A stretch of 64,000 nucleotides of DNA from the NCBI GenBank assembly GCA_944321925.1, contig CALUND010000004.1, positions 19,009-83,008 on the forward strand. The letters are read 5' to 3'. Shown here piece after piece: positions 36,069 through 45,335 of this stretch; the stretch's first letter is position 1; each line of letters begins with the position of its first letter. The notes under the pieces are model-generated. The model saw nothing but the letters and a program-made list of their open reading frames with translations. It was not told the origin of the DNA and made no database searches. Made by a program: the position numbers and the translations under genes. This stretch comes from an uncultured Rikenellaceae bacterium (lineage in GTDB: Bacteria; Bacteroidota; Bacteroidia; Bacteroidales; Rikenellaceae).

Positions 36069-37517
36069 TCAAAGACTGTCGCCGAAGTCTTTGCGGAATT
36101 TCTCCATCAATTGTGCCGGCCAATCCGAGACGGGTTCGAGACGGCCCATGAAGAAGCGCAGTACGGGGGGCTCGTATACCCAGCGCAAACCGCCGATCAG
36201 GTGACGATTGTCGTAAAGCCATTCGAGACGGTCGATCACATAGTTGATCTGCGAGAGGGTGAATACGCGTCGCGGAACGGCGAGACGCAGCAATTCGACG
36301 TCGGCCAGAATCTCTTCGCCTTTTTCATCGCGCACGCTGGAGATGGTTCCGCGTTCCATGCCGCGGATTCCGGAGCAGATGAAGAGGGCCGCAGCGAGTG
36401 CGCCGGCCGGATATTGATTTTGCGGAATGTGGTCGCAGAACTTCATGGCGTCGATGTGGCCGCCCAGCACACCCGGAGGGGTAACTACGGGGATGCCTTT
36501 CTTGTCGAGCGTCTCGATGAGGTATTTGATGAACGAGGGGCTCTGACTGATCATTGTCTCGTCGAGGGTTTCGTAGAGACCCACCGCCATGGCTTCGATC
36601 TCGCGGACCGAGATACCGCCATAGGTGAGGAATCCTTCGAACAGCGGGATGAGCGCCTCCATTTTGCCGTAGAGCTCTTTGCGGTTGGTGCAGATACCGC
36701 CGCCTCGCGAGGAGCTGAGCTTGCGGGCGGAGAAGTAAACGAGGTCGGCCAGACCGGTCATCATCTTGATGATGTCGCCCATGGAGTTCTCTTTCCACTC
36801 TTTTTCGCGTTGTTTGACGAGGTAGGCATTCTCGCCGAGGAGGCTGGCGTCAAGCACGAGCATGATGCCGTATTTGTCGGCCACGCGTCTTACATCCATC
36901 ATGTTGCTGATGGAGAAGGGCTGTCCGCCGATCAGGTTGGTGGAGGCCTCCATGCGGATGAACGGGATGTTTTCCACACCGGTCTCTTCGATGCAGCGCA
37001 CCAGTTTGTCGATATCGATGTTTCCTTTGAACGGGTTGTCGGAGTGGAGTTCGAGCGCCTCGTCGTGGAGCAGTTCGACCACTTTGCCACCGACTTCGTT
37101 GAAGTGGGCGAGCGCCGTGGTGAAGTGGTAGTTCATCGGGATGACATTGCCCGGTTTGATGAACGTGCGGGCGATCACGTTTTCTGCGGCACGACCTTGG
37201 TGTACGGGCAGCAAGTATTTTTTGCCGAGAACGTCTTCCACGGCTTTTTGGAGCCGTTCGAAAGATTGCGATCCGGCGTAAGCATCGTCGGCACGGAGCA
37301 TGGCGGAGAGCTGGTTATCGCTCATGGCATTGGTTCCGCTGTCGGTCAGCATGTCGAGGAATACGTCGCGGGTGCTGAGCTGGAAGGTGTTGAAGCCGGC
37401 CTCTTTCATGGCGTCGAGACGGCGTTCGATGGGTACGAGGAAGAGTTTCTGTACCACACGTACCTTGTGGCGTTCGAGCGGCATGTCGCCGCCTTTGTAG
37501 AATTTTACGTCGTTCAT
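36069..37517 (-). CDS. Tyrosine phenol-lyase/tryptophanase-family PLP lyase (TPL-like, divergent)
   Basis: 482 residues, cytoplasmic. Family motifs: TDSGTNAMSD (58-67), DAYAGS, HQGRAAEN (R109), STNLIGGQP (N194), SARK with the PLP lysine at K266, and AVPRRVFT. Compared from memory with C. freundii tyrosine phenol-lyase, residues that bind the phenol ring are kept (M387 and R389 in GMERG; F455-F456 in LRFF), where tryptophanase differs. That favours Tyr to phenol, pyruvate and ammonia. However, the Arg near the PLP hydroxyl is Leu226 (DASLLGEN), and the segment after the lysine, usually KDxxVNxGG, reads KLSSSRGGG. A changed substrate is therefore possible. A TAATTTTG box lies upstream; no leader peptide or tryptophan permease is linked. 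Confidence 0.82.
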   Translation of the reverse strand: MNDVKFYKGGDMPLERHKVRVVQKLFLVPIERRLDAMKEAGFNTFQLSTRDVFLDMLTDSGTNAMSDNQLSAMLRADDAYAGSQSFERLQKAVEDVLGKKYLLPVHQGRAAENVIARTFIKPGNVIPMNYHFTTALAHFNEVGGKVVELLHDEALELHSDNPFKGNIDIDKLVRCIEETGVENIPFIRMEASTNLIGGQPFSISNMMDVRRVADKYGIMLVLDASLLGENAYLVKQREKEWKENSMGDIIKMMTGLADLVYFSARKLSSSRGGGICTNRKELYGKMEALIPLFEGFLTYGGISVREIEAMAVGLYETLDETMISQSPSFIKYLIETLDKKGIPVVTPPGVLGGHIDAMKFCDHIPQNQYPAGALAAALFICSGIRGMERGTISSVRDEKGEEILADVELLRLAVPRRVFTLSQINYVIDRLEWLYDNRHLIGGLRWVYEPPVLRFFMGRLEPVSDWPAQLMEKFRKDFGDSL

Positions 37518-37572
37518 AAAGGGCTATTTTTTGGTCGTTGAATTCTCTGGAGTTTCGATCTTCGAAACCATG

Positions 37573-37580
37573 CAAAATTA
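37573..37580 (-). promoter_or_regulatory. -7 promoter box (TAATTTTG) for the lyase gene
   Basis: TAATTTTG on the minus strand, 55 bases upstream of the lyase ATG. Confidence 0.5.
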
Positions 37581-37776
37581 GCCTAAAATTACGATTTCAA
37601 AACTTTCTGTCGCCCGCCGGGGAGGGTGTTGAAGTTTCTGTTTGTAATCGATTTTACCGAAATGTATTACGAATCGATAGTTTATATGGGGTTATAGATT
37701 GTTATTTGCCTCTTTTGCCTGCGGAAAAGCGATAAAAAAGAATGTGCGGAAAAGAGTGAAAAAAAGAAAAATCGGA

Positions 37777-38514
37777 CTATCGACGGCGAAATTCTGCACA
37801 AACGATGGCTGTTGCGATGGCAACGTTCAGCGATTCGCTGCCCTGTCGTCCCGGGGGCCAGGAGGGGATGAAGAGCTTTTCGGAAACGAATCGTTCCGTT
37901 TCCGGAGATATTCCTCGACCTTCGCTTCCCATCACGATGATTCCTTCTTGCGAAAGAGGGGCGCGATAGAGGTCGTCTCCCTCCAGAAAGGTGCCGTAGA
38001 CAGGAAGGTTTTGCGCACGGGCCTGTTCGAGCAGGGCTGCCGGTTGCAGGTAATGGACTCCGACACGGAGTATGGCTCCCATGGAGGCCTGTACGGTTTT
38101 CGGATTGTAACAGTCGGCCGAGTCGGGGGAGCAGCAGATGTCGGCGATGCCGAACCAGTCGGCCAACCGGATGATCGTGCCGAGGTTGCCGGGGTTCTGC
38201 ACACCGTCGAGCAGTAGGGTGAGCCGTCCGGCGAGTGATTCGTAGGGTGGCTTCCGACGAGGGATTTCCACAATCGCCACGGCATCGGAGGGAGTTTTGA
38301 GGAGGCTGAGCCGCTCCATCTCTTTCGGAGAGACGATTTCCGCTTCTCCGGGAGCGAAGACACCTTCGCGTGCGAAGACTCTTTTTACGTGGAGCGGGGA
38401 TCGTAAGATCTCGTCCACCAGTTTCGTCCCTTCGGCTACGAACAGTCCGGTTTCGGTGCGGGCCCGTTTGTCGGCGAGCGAACGGACCAGTTGTATGTCG
38501 GCACGGGTTATCAT
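37777..38514 (-). CDS. SPOUT-class (TrmH/SpoU family) RNA methyltransferase
   Basis: 245 residues from the ATG at 38514 (MITRADIQLVRSLADKRARTE). N-terminal substrate-binding domain followed by the knotted SpoU domain: LLLDGVQNPGNLGTIIRLAD (motif 1), IIVMGSEGRGIS (motif 2), SESLNVAIATAIVCAEF (motif 3). These enzymes 2'-O-methylate ribose in rRNA or tRNA; the target is unknown. Its TACCTTTG box lies 13 bases upstream of the ATG. The 260 bases downstream, before the lyase gene, show no clear terminator. Confidence 0.87.
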   Translation of the reverse strand: MITRADIQLVRSLADKRARTETGLFVAEGTKLVDEILRSPLHVKRVFAREGVFAPGEAEIVSPKEMERLSLLKTPSDAVAIVEIPRRKPPYESLAGRLTLLLDGVQNPGNLGTIIRLADWFGIADICCSPDSADCYNPKTVQASMGAILRVGVHYLQPAALLEQARAQNLPVYGTFLEGDDLYRAPLSQEGIIVMGSEGRGISPETERFVSEKLFIPSWPPGRQGSESLNVAIATAIVCAEFRRR

Positions 38515-38527
38515 GTTGTTTGCGAGG

Positions 38528-38535
38528 CAAAGGTA
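38528..38535 (-). promoter_or_regulatory. -7 promoter box (TACCTTTG) for the SpoU gene
   Basis: TACCTTTG on the minus strand ending 13 bases before the ATG, so the leader is very short. Confidence 0.55.
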
Positions 38536-38587
38536 GGGAATTTTGCGGAGATTCCCGGCGGTTCTGCGGCCCAAAAACAGGGTTCTG

Positions 38588-38619
38588 TTTGCGAAAACCC
38601 GATAAAAAGTCTAAATTTG
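38588..38619 (+). promoter_or_regulatory. Promoter for the secreted hydrolase (TTTG, 20 bases, TAAATTTG)
   Basis: TTTG at 38588-38591 and TAAATTTG at 38612-38619, 20 bases apart; ATG 39 bases downstream. Confidence 0.7.
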
Positions 38620-38658
38620 ATACCCGAAACTGAAACTTACAATTATTCGGAGAAAACT

Positions 38659-39642
38659 ATGGGAAATTTGTGGAAAAAAGGGGCGTTGCTTCTTGTGGGA
38701 TTTTTAGCAGGGACGTATGCCGCCTTCGCTCAATCGTTTACACCTGGATTCGGGAAGGAGATTTTTACGGGTTATGCGCCGTTGGCCAACAAGCCTGTGG
38801 AGGTCTATTATTATATCCCTGAAGAGGGCGATATCGAGACCATGCCGATTTTGTTTGCCTTCCATGGCGCGGGTCGCGACGGGAAAGAACAGGCTATTTT
38901 TTGGCAACCGTTTGCTGCCGAAGGGAAGTTCATCGTATTGTCGTTGACCTATCCCAATGAATACTATCCGATATGGGCTTATCAGTTCGGCGGGGTGACC
39001 AATGAAGTGGGTGATGTGCGACCCGAAGAGAAATGGACCTATCAGACCGTCGAGGCGATCTTCGACTGGTTCCGCAAGGCAACGGGCAATCGGAGCCGGA
39101 CGTATGACATGTGGGGCCATTCGGCCGGGGGACAATTCGTGCATCGTTTCCTGGCGGCGATGCCTAAAGCTCGGGTCAATCGGGCTGTGGCCTCCAATCC
39201 GGGCAGCTGGACCTTCCCGTTGGCCAATGGTTTGGTGGATGCCTCGGGAAACGTATATGGTTGGCCCTTTTCGCTCAAGGATCTGCCTTTCGCCTCGAAA
39301 AAAGCGATGAAATGTTATTTCGGACGGAACATGGTCGTGCATCTGGGTACAAGTGATACCTCCAGTACAACCCGGAGTTTGCCGAGGGAGCCGGGCTCCA
39401 TGGCGCAGGGGAAATGCCGTTTCGATCGGGGGCATGCTTGTTTCGAAGCGGCCAAGCGTGAGGCGGAGCGGCTGGGAGTACCGTTCCGTTGGACGTTGGT
39501 GGAGGTTCCCGGGGTGGCTCACGATGCCCGCGGTATGATCCTGGGCCGGAGTTCGAAGACGGTCACGAAGAAGACCTATATTCCCGAGAATGCCCTGCCT
39601 GTCGGAGCTTACGAGTTGCTGTATGGCGGAGACCAACAGTAG
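38659..39642 (+). CDS. Secreted alpha/beta-hydrolase (esterase-like)
   Basis: 327 residues from the ATG at 38659; the open frame extends upstream past the promoter. A signal peptide ends around AAFAQ (residue 24). The hydrolase fold shows LFAFHGAGRDG (oxyanion region), WGHSAGG with nucleophile Ser at about residue 154, and GVAHDARGM holding the likely catalytic His. It resembles feruloyl/acetyl esterase or PHB-depolymerase-like folds, but substrate is unknown. It is a single-gene unit with own promoter and a two-tier hairpin terminator. Confidence 0.75.
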   Translation: MGNLWKKGALLLVGFLAGTYAAFAQSFTPGFGKEIFTGYAPLANKPVEVYYYIPEEGDIETMPILFAFHGAGRDGKEQAIFWQPFAAEGKFIVLSLTYPNEYYPIWAYQFGGVTNEVGDVRPEEKWTYQTVEAIFDWFRKATGNRSRTYDMWGHSAGGQFVHRFLAAMPKARVNRAVASNPGSWTFPLANGLVDASGNVYGWPFSLKDLPFASKKAMKCYFGRNMVVHLGTSDTSSTTRSLPREPGSMAQGKCRFDRGHACFEAAKREAERLGVPFRWTLVEVPGVAHDARGMILGRSSKTVTKKTYIPENALPVGAYELLYGGDQQ

Positions 39643-39660
39643 ACTTGTCTGAGTTTTCTG

Positions 39661-39712
39661 CTTTCGCCGGAACAGCAACCGAAATTTCGGTCGCCGTCCC
39701 GGCGAAAGTTTT
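39661..39712 (+). terminator. Two-tier hairpin terminator after the hydrolase
   Basis: Outer stem CTTTCGCCGG (39661-39670) / CCGGCGAAAG (39699-39708) encloses the palindrome ACCGAAATTTCGGT (39678-39691); TTTTG follows. Confidence 0.7.
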
Positions 39713-39813
39713 GAAATGGGGTACTGTCTTCGTTTTGGTGCGTCAATAAACGAAAAGAGGAGTTCGACGTTTTGCCTGTCGGCAGGAATTTCGGGAATTG
39801 TTGTCCGGGAACC

Positions 39814-39843
39814 TTGAAATATCGACTTTTTGTCGTACCTTTG
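39814..39843 (+). promoter_or_regulatory. Promoter for carAB (TTG, 19 bases, TACCTTTG)
   Basis: TTG at 39814-39816 and TACCTTTG at 39836-39843; carA starts 24 bases after the box. No pyrimidine attenuator can be seen in that short leader. Confidence 0.65.
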
Positions 39844-39867
39844 CAACTCAGAAAATTCTTCTGAAAC

Positions 39868-40956
39868 ATGTCTGATAAAAAAGCTGCCGTTCTGATCCTT
39901 GAGGACGGAACGAAATTCGAAGGCTTCTCCTTTGGTGCCGACCGGTCGGTATCTGGAGAAGTCGTTTTCAATACGGCCATGATGGGCTATCCCGAATCGT
40001 TGACCGATCCGTCGTATCGGGGTCAGATTCTGGTGCTCACCTATCCGCTTATCGGTAACTACGGAGTGCCCCCCTTCACCGAGGAGGACGGCATGCTGAA
40101 ATTTTTCGAATCCGACAGCATCCACATCAAAGCGTTGGTGGTAGCCGATTATTCGTTCGAATACAGCCATTGGAATGCGGCCCAGAGCCTGGCAGATTGG
40201 TTGAAGGCCAACGACGTGCCGGCCATTTACGGTGTGGATACGCGGGCTGTGACCAAAATCATCCGGGAGAAGGGAGCCATGCTCGGTAAGGTGGTGGTCG
40301 AAGGGGAGCCGGAACCGGCCGAGTTCGACGATCCGAACCGACGTAACCTTGTGGCCGAGGTGAGCTGCCGGGAACCGATCACCTACGGCAGCGGAAAGTA
40401 CAAAGTCGTGTTGGTCGATTGCGGCTGCAAGCTCAATATCGTCCGATGCCTGCTGAAGCGGGGCGTAGAGGTGATTCGCGTGCCGTGGGATTACGATTTT
40501 ACGACGATCGATTACGATGGCCTGATGCTCGGGAACGGACCGGGTGATCCGCAGATGTGTGGGAAAACCGTGGAGCACATTCGTCGTGCGATGGAGATCG
40601 GAAAACCGATTTTCGGGATCTGTCTCGGCAATCAGCTCCTCGCCATCGCGGCCGGGGCCTCGACCTTTAAATTGAAATACGGCCATCGGAGCCACAATCA
40701 ACCTGCGCTGATGGTGGGAACCGATCAGGCGATGATCACTTCGCAGAATCACGGATTCGCAGTCGATCCGTCAGGACTCGGCCCCGATTGGGAACCCTAT
40801 TTCGTCAACCTGAACGACGGTACGAATGAAGGAATCCGTCATCGTACGAAACCTTTCTTCTCCGTACAGTTCCATCCCGAGGCCACGAGCGGTCCGGTGG
40901 ATACCGAGTTCCTTTTTGACCACTTCATCGAAAATATTGAGAAATACAATGGATAG
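39868..40956 (+). CDS. carA: Carbamoyl-phosphate synthase, small (glutaminase) subunit
   Basis: 362 residues. N-terminal CPSase domain (FGADRSVSGEVVFNTAMMGYPESLTDPSY in part) and a class I glutamine amidotransferase domain with nucleophile C252 in FGICLGNQ and the His/Glu pair in SVQFHPEA. It hydrolyses glutamine and passes ammonia to CarB for carbamoyl phosphate (pyrimidines, arginine). Its last 8 bases overlap carB. Confidence 0.96.
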   Translation: MSDKKAAVLILEDGTKFEGFSFGADRSVSGEVVFNTAMMGYPESLTDPSYRGQILVLTYPLIGNYGVPPFTEEDGMLKFFESDSIHIKALVVADYSFEYSHWNAAQSLADWLKANDVPAIYGVDTRAVTKIIREKGAMLGKVVVEGEPEPAEFDDPNRRNLVAEVSCREPITYGSGKYKVVLVDCGCKLNIVRCLLKRGVEVIRVPWDYDFTTIDYDGLMLGNGPGDPQMCGKTVEHIRRAMEIGKPIFGICLGNQLLAIAAGASTFKLKYGHRSHNQPALMVGTDQAMITSQNHGFAVDPSGLGPDWEPYFVNLNDGTNEGIRHRTKPFFSVQFHPEATSGPVDTEFLFDHFIENIEKYNG

Positions 40957-43900
40957 CAAGATTGAAAAGGTGATCCTGCTCGGTTCGGGAGCGCTGAAAA
41001 TCGGAGAGGCCGGAGAGTTCGACTATTCCGGCTCGCAGGCGCTCAAGGCGCTCAAGGAGGAGGGGATTTATACCGTACTCATTAATCCGAACATCGCGAC
41101 GATCCAGACCTCGGAGAACATCGCCGATCGGGTCTATTTCCTGCCCGTGACGCCGGAGTTCGTCGAACAGGTGATCGAGCGGGAGCGTCCGCAAGGTATT
41201 CTGCTCGCTTTCGGAGGACAGACTGCGCTCAATTGCGGCGTGAAGCTCTACGAGAGCGGAGTGTTGGAGAAGTACGGTGTGCGCGTGCTGGGAACCCCCG
41301 TGCAGGCGATCATCGATACGGAAGATCGTGAAAAATTTGTCGAAAAGTTGGCCGAGATCAACGTTAAGACGATCCGTAGCCATGCGGTCACCACGGTGGA
41401 CGATGCCAAAAAAGTGGCCGAGGAGTTGGGCTATCCGATCATCATCCGGGCTGCCTATACGCTCGGTGGACTCGGGTCGGGCTTCTGCAACAATGCGGAA
41501 GAGCTCGATGCTCTGGCCTCCAAGGCGTTCAATTATTCGCCCCAGATTCTGGTGGAGAAGTCGCTCAAGGGGTGGAAAGAGGTGGAATACGAGGTGGTGC
41601 GCGACCGTTACGACAACTGCATCACCGTTTGTAACATGGAGAACTTCGATCCGCTCGGTATCCACACGGGCGAAAGTATCGTCGTGGCTCCTTCGCAAAC
41701 CCTGACCAATTCCGAATACCACAAGTTGCGGAAACTGGCGATCCGCATCATCCGCCATATCGGCATCGTGGGCGAGTGCAACGTGCAGTATGCCCTCGAT
41801 CCGGAGAGCGAAGATTATCGGGTGATCGAAGTGAATGCGCGTTTGAGTCGTTCGTCGGCTCTGGCCTCGAAAGCGACCGGGTATCCGTTGGCATTCGTCG
41901 CGGCCAAACTCGGCTTGGGCTATGGCCTGCACGAGTTGAAAAACTCGGTAACGAAATCGACGACGGCCTGTTTCGAGCCGGCACTCGACTACATCGTCTG
42001 CAAGATTCCGCGTTGGGACCTTGGAAAATTCAAGGGCGTCTCCCGCGAATTGGGCTCGAGCATGAAGTCCGTGGGCGAGGTGATGGCCATCGGCCGTAAT
42101 TTCGAGGAGGCGATTCAGAAGGGTTTGCGCATGATCGGGCAGGGTATGCACGGTTTCGTGGCCAACAAGGAGCTGCAAACCGCCGACCTCGATACGGCTC
42201 TCAGCCATCCGACGGATAAGCGTATCTTCTTTATAGCGAATGCGTTGAAACACGGATACAGCGTCGACCGCATCCACGAACTTACGAAGATCGACAAGTG
42301 GTTCCTCTATAAGTTGGAGAACATCATTGCCATCGAGCATCGACTCGAGGCGTTCGACAGCCTGGAGGCGCTTCCGGATGCGTTGCTGCTCGAAGCCAAA
42401 CAGCGTGGATTCTCCGATTTCCAGATTGCCCGCAAAGTACTCCATCCTGCGGACGCCGATATGGAACGGGGCATCATGCAGGTACGCGAGGAGCGTAAGC
42501 GGAGAGGCATTATACCGTTCATCAAACAGATCGATACGTTGGCAGCCGAGTATCCGGCCCAGACCAACTATCTCTACGTGACCTACAACGCCGTGGCACA
42601 CGATATCGATTTCCCGAAAGACGATCTGGGTGTTGTGGTGCTCGGTTCGGGAGCCTACCGCATAGGCAGTTCGGTGGAGTTTGACTGGTGTTCCGTGAAC
42701 GCGGCAAATACGATTCGACAGAATGGTCTGAGGTCGATTATGATCAATTACAATCCCGAGACCGTGTCGACCGATTACGATATGTGCGATCGGCTCTATT
42801 TCGACGAGCTAACCTTCGAGCGCGTGCTCGATATTACCGATCTCGAAGCGCCGCGCGGGGTGATCGTCTCGGTGGGCGGACAGATACCGAACAATCTGGC
42901 CATGCGTCTGCAGACGGCCGGTGTGCCGATTCTGGGAACCTCGGCCGTCGATATCGACCGCGCGGAAGACCGACATCTCTTCTCGCAGATGTGCGACGAA
43001 TTGGGAATCGATCAGCCCCGTTGGCGGGAGCTGACTTCGTTGGAGGATATCTATGAGTTTGCCGACGAAGTGGGATTCCCGTTGTTGATCCGTCCTTCTT
43101 ATGTGTTGAGCGGAGCCGCGATGAACGTGGTTTCGAACCGGGGCGAGTTGGAGCATTTCCTGACACTGGCTACCAACGTGTCGAAACAGCATCCGGTGGT
43201 GGTGACCGAGTTCATCGAGAACGCCAAGGAGATCGAGATCGATGCGGTGGCCAAGGATGGCGAAGTGTTGGTTTATGCCATTTCGGAACATGTCGAGTTC
43301 GCCGGAGTCCATTCGGGCGATGCGACGATGGTCTTCCCGCCGCAGAAAATGTATGTGGAAACCATGCGTCGGATCAAGAAGATCTCCCGTCAGGTGGCTC
43401 AGGGACTCCATATCTCCGGTCCGTTCAATATGCAGCTGATGGCGAAAAACAACGATATCAAGGTGATCGAGTGCAATTTGCGCGCTTCGCGATCCTTCCC
43501 GTTCGTCTCGAAGGTGTTGAAGGTCAATTTCATCGAGATCGCCACGAAGATCATGCTGGGACTTCCGGTCGAGATACCCCACCGTTCGGCTTTCGAGCTC
43601 GATTACGTGGGAATCAAGGCGCCGCAGTTCTCGTTCTCGCGTCTGCAGAAGACCGACCCGGTGCTCGGCGTCGAGATGGCATCGACCGGCGAGGTGGGCT
43701 GTATCGGCGACGACTTCTACGAGGCGATCCTCAAATCGATGATCTCTGTGGGATATGCCATCCCGAAACGGAATGTGCTCCTCTCGACAGGCGACAGCCG
43801 TTCGAAAACCGACATGATCGGTCCGGCCAAGGCGTTGCAGGAGAAGGGGTATCATCTCTACGCTACGCAGGGTACGGCCGACTTCCTGGCTCAGAACGGG

Positions 43901-44167
43901 GTGAAGGCAGAGGTGCTTCATTGGCCCGATTCCCCGGAAAAACCCAATACGCTCGACTACATCAAGGAGCGTAAGATCGATCTGGTGATCAATATCCCGA
44001 AGAATCTCTCGGAGAGCGAACTGCATAACGACTACACGATTCGTCGTTCGGCGATCGATTTCAACATTCCGTTGATTACCAATGCCCGGCTCGCTTCGGC
44101 ATTCATCTACGCCTTCTGCCGGCTCGATCGCAAGGAGATCAAGATCAAGTCGTGGAACGAGTATTGA
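40949..44167 (+). CDS. carB: Carbamoyl-phosphate synthase, large subunit
   Basis: 1072 residues from the ATG at 40949, essentially the E. coli length (1073); the frame extends into carA but that part is not CarB-like. It contains two duplicated ATP-grasp halves: VILLGSGALKIGEAGEFDYSG at the start and VVVLGSGAYRIGSSVEFDW near residue 560, then a C-terminal MGS-like regulatory domain (KGYHLYATQGTADFL). It joins ammonia, bicarbonate and 2 ATP. Followed by a strong terminator. Confidence 0.97.
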   Translation: MDSKIEKVILLGSGALKIGEAGEFDYSGSQALKALKEEGIYTVLINPNIATIQTSENIADRVYFLPVTPEFVEQVIERERPQGILLAFGGQTALNCGVKLYESGVLEKYGVRVLGTPVQAIIDTEDREKFVEKLAEINVKTIRSHAVTTVDDAKKVAEELGYPIIIRAAYTLGGLGSGFCNNAEELDALASKAFNYSPQILVEKSLKGWKEVEYEVVRDRYDNCITVCNMENFDPLGIHTGESIVVAPSQTLTNSEYHKLRKLAIRIIRHIGIVGECNVQYALDPESEDYRVIEVNARLSRSSALASKATGYPLAFVAAKLGLGYGLHELKNSVTKSTTACFEPALDYIVCKIPRWDLGKFKGVSRELGSSMKSVGEVMAIGRNFEEAIQKGLRMIGQGMHGFVANKELQTADLDTALSHPTDKRIFFIANALKHGYSVDRIHELTKIDKWFLYKLENIIAIEHRLEAFDSLEALPDALLLEAKQRGFSDFQIARKVLHPADADMERGIMQVREERKRRGIIPFIKQIDTLAAEYPAQTNYLYVTYNAVAHDIDFPKDDLGVVVLGSGAYRIGSSVEFDWCSVNAANTIRQNGLRSIMINYNPETVSTDYDMCDRLYFDELTFERVLDITDLEAPRGVIVSVGGQIPNNLAMRLQTAGVPILGTSAVDIDRAEDRHLFSQMCDELGIDQPRWRELTSLEDIYEFADEVGFPLLIRPSYVLSGAAMNVVSNRGELEHFLTLATNVSKQHPVVVTEFIENAKEIEIDAVAKDGEVLVYAISEHVEFAGVHSGDATMVFPPQKMYVETMRRIKKISRQVAQGLHISGPFNMQLMAKNNDIKVIECNLRASRSFPFVSKVLKVNFIEIATKIMLGLPVEIPHRSAFELDYVGIKAPQFSFSRLQKTDPVLGVEMASTGEVGCIGDDFYEAILKSMISVGYAIPKRNVLLSTGDSRSKTDMIGPAKALQEKGYHLYATQGTADFLAQNGVKAEVLHWPDSPEKPNTLDYIKERKIDLVINIPKNLSESELHNDYTIRRSAIDFNIPLITNARLASAFIYAFCRLDRKEIKIKSWNEY

Positions 44168-44220
44168 TGTCCGGAGGGGATTGAACCCTTGCGACAGCAG
44201 TATCGCCAGTCATCGTAAAA

Positions 44221-44253
44221 GAGAAGGACGCCTGAAAGCGTCCTTCTCTTTTT
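44221..44253 (+). terminator. Intrinsic terminator after carB
   Basis: An 11-base stem GAGAAGGACGC (44221-44231) / GCGTCCTTCTC (44238-44248) and five Ts. Confidence 0.9.
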
Positions 44254-44340
44254 GAGTGGGGCTGCCGAGTCGCAACCCCGATAATTTGGTAAACTCGATG
44301 CGGCGATCGATTCGGAACGACTCCCTCTTCCGGAGAGATT

Positions 44341-44366
44341 CGCCCTCTGTCGATCGGGAGAGGGCG
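44341..44366 (-). terminator. Hairpin just after the prs stop (weak terminator)
   Basis: CGCCCTCT / AGAGGGCG arms (44341-44348, 44359-44366), 10-base loop; no T-run on the minus strand. Confidence 0.35.
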
Positions 44367-44368
44367 GA

Positions 44369-45310
44369 TCAGAAGATGAATCGGGAACTGATCTCGCGGT
44401 AGTTGTAGACCCGTTCGATCACGTCGGCGAAAATGTCGGCTACGCTGAGTACGGTGAATTTGCTCGTATCCTCGTTCTCTTTGAGCGGAATGGTATCGGT
44501 GACGATCACCTCCTGCAGTTTGCTTCGGTTGATCCGGTCGTAGGCCGGTCCGGAGAGCAGGGCATGCGTGGCGCAGGCGCGGACGCTGGCGGCTCCTTTG
44601 TCCATGAGCATGTCGGCAGCCATCGTGATGGTTCCGGCCGTGTCGATCATGTCGTCGAGGATCACGATGTTACGTCCCTCCACGTCGCCGATGGCAGTCA
44701 TCTTTCCCACCACGTTTGCCTTTTCGCGCTGTTTGTGGCTGATGATCATGGGCGCGCAGAGATGTTTGGAGTAGGCGCTGGCCCGTTTGGCACCACCCAT
44801 GTCGGGGGCGGCTACGGAGAGGTTTTCGATCCCCAGCGAGTTGATATAGGGTACGAAGATGCCACTGGCGTAGAGATGATCGACCGGAATGTCGAAGAAT
44901 CCTTGAATCTGGTCGGCGTGCAGGTCCATCGTCATGATGCGGTCGACGCCGGCCGCACGCAACAGATTGGCTACCAGTTTGGCTCCGATTGAGACCCGAG
45001 GCCGGTCTTTGCGGTCCTGACGGGCCCAGCCGAAGTAGGGCATTACCGCGATGACTCGGTGGGCCGAGGCACGGTGGGCTGCATCGATCATCAGGAGGAG
45101 TTCCATCAGGTTTTCGGCAGGCGGGAAGGTCGACTGCACGATGAATACCGTACAACCCCGAATGCTTTCATCGAAGGCGGGCTGGAATTCACCGTCGCTG
45201 AAATCGAGGCGGGTGGATGCACCGAGGGTGGTTCCGTAGCATTTGGCGATTTTCTCGGCGAGAGGCCGCGAATTGCTGCATGCGAAGATTTTAAGTTTGT
45301 GTATAGCCAT
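44369..45310 (-). CDS. prs: Ribose-phosphate pyrophosphokinase
   Basis: 313 residues from the ATG at 45310; upstream in-frame codons are Ser/Asn/Lys-rich and not Prs-like. Motifs: SDGEFQPAFDESIRG, YFGWARQDRKDRPR (ATP-binding), DLHADQIQGFFDIPVDHLYA, and the PRPP loop VILDDMIDTAGTI. It makes PRPP, which feeds purE/purB/hpt, pyrimidine and His synthesis. It is 25 bases after engB, so they are probably co-transcribed from the engB promoter. Confidence 0.95.
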   Translation of the reverse strand: MAIHKLKIFACSNSRPLAEKIAKCYGTTLGASTRLDFSDGEFQPAFDESIRGCTVFIVQSTFPPAENLMELLLMIDAAHRASAHRVIAVMPYFGWARQDRKDRPRVSIGAKLVANLLRAAGVDRIMTMDLHADQIQGFFDIPVDHLYASGIFVPYINSLGIENLSVAAPDMGGAKRASAYSKHLCAPMIISHKQREKANVVGKMTAIGDVEGRNIVILDDMIDTAGTITMAADMLMDKGAASVRACATHALLSGPAYDRINRSKLQEVIVTDTIPLKENEDTSKFTVLSVADIFADVIERVYNYREISSRFIF

Positions 45311-45335
45311 GTTCGTATTGGATTTGGATTCTTTT

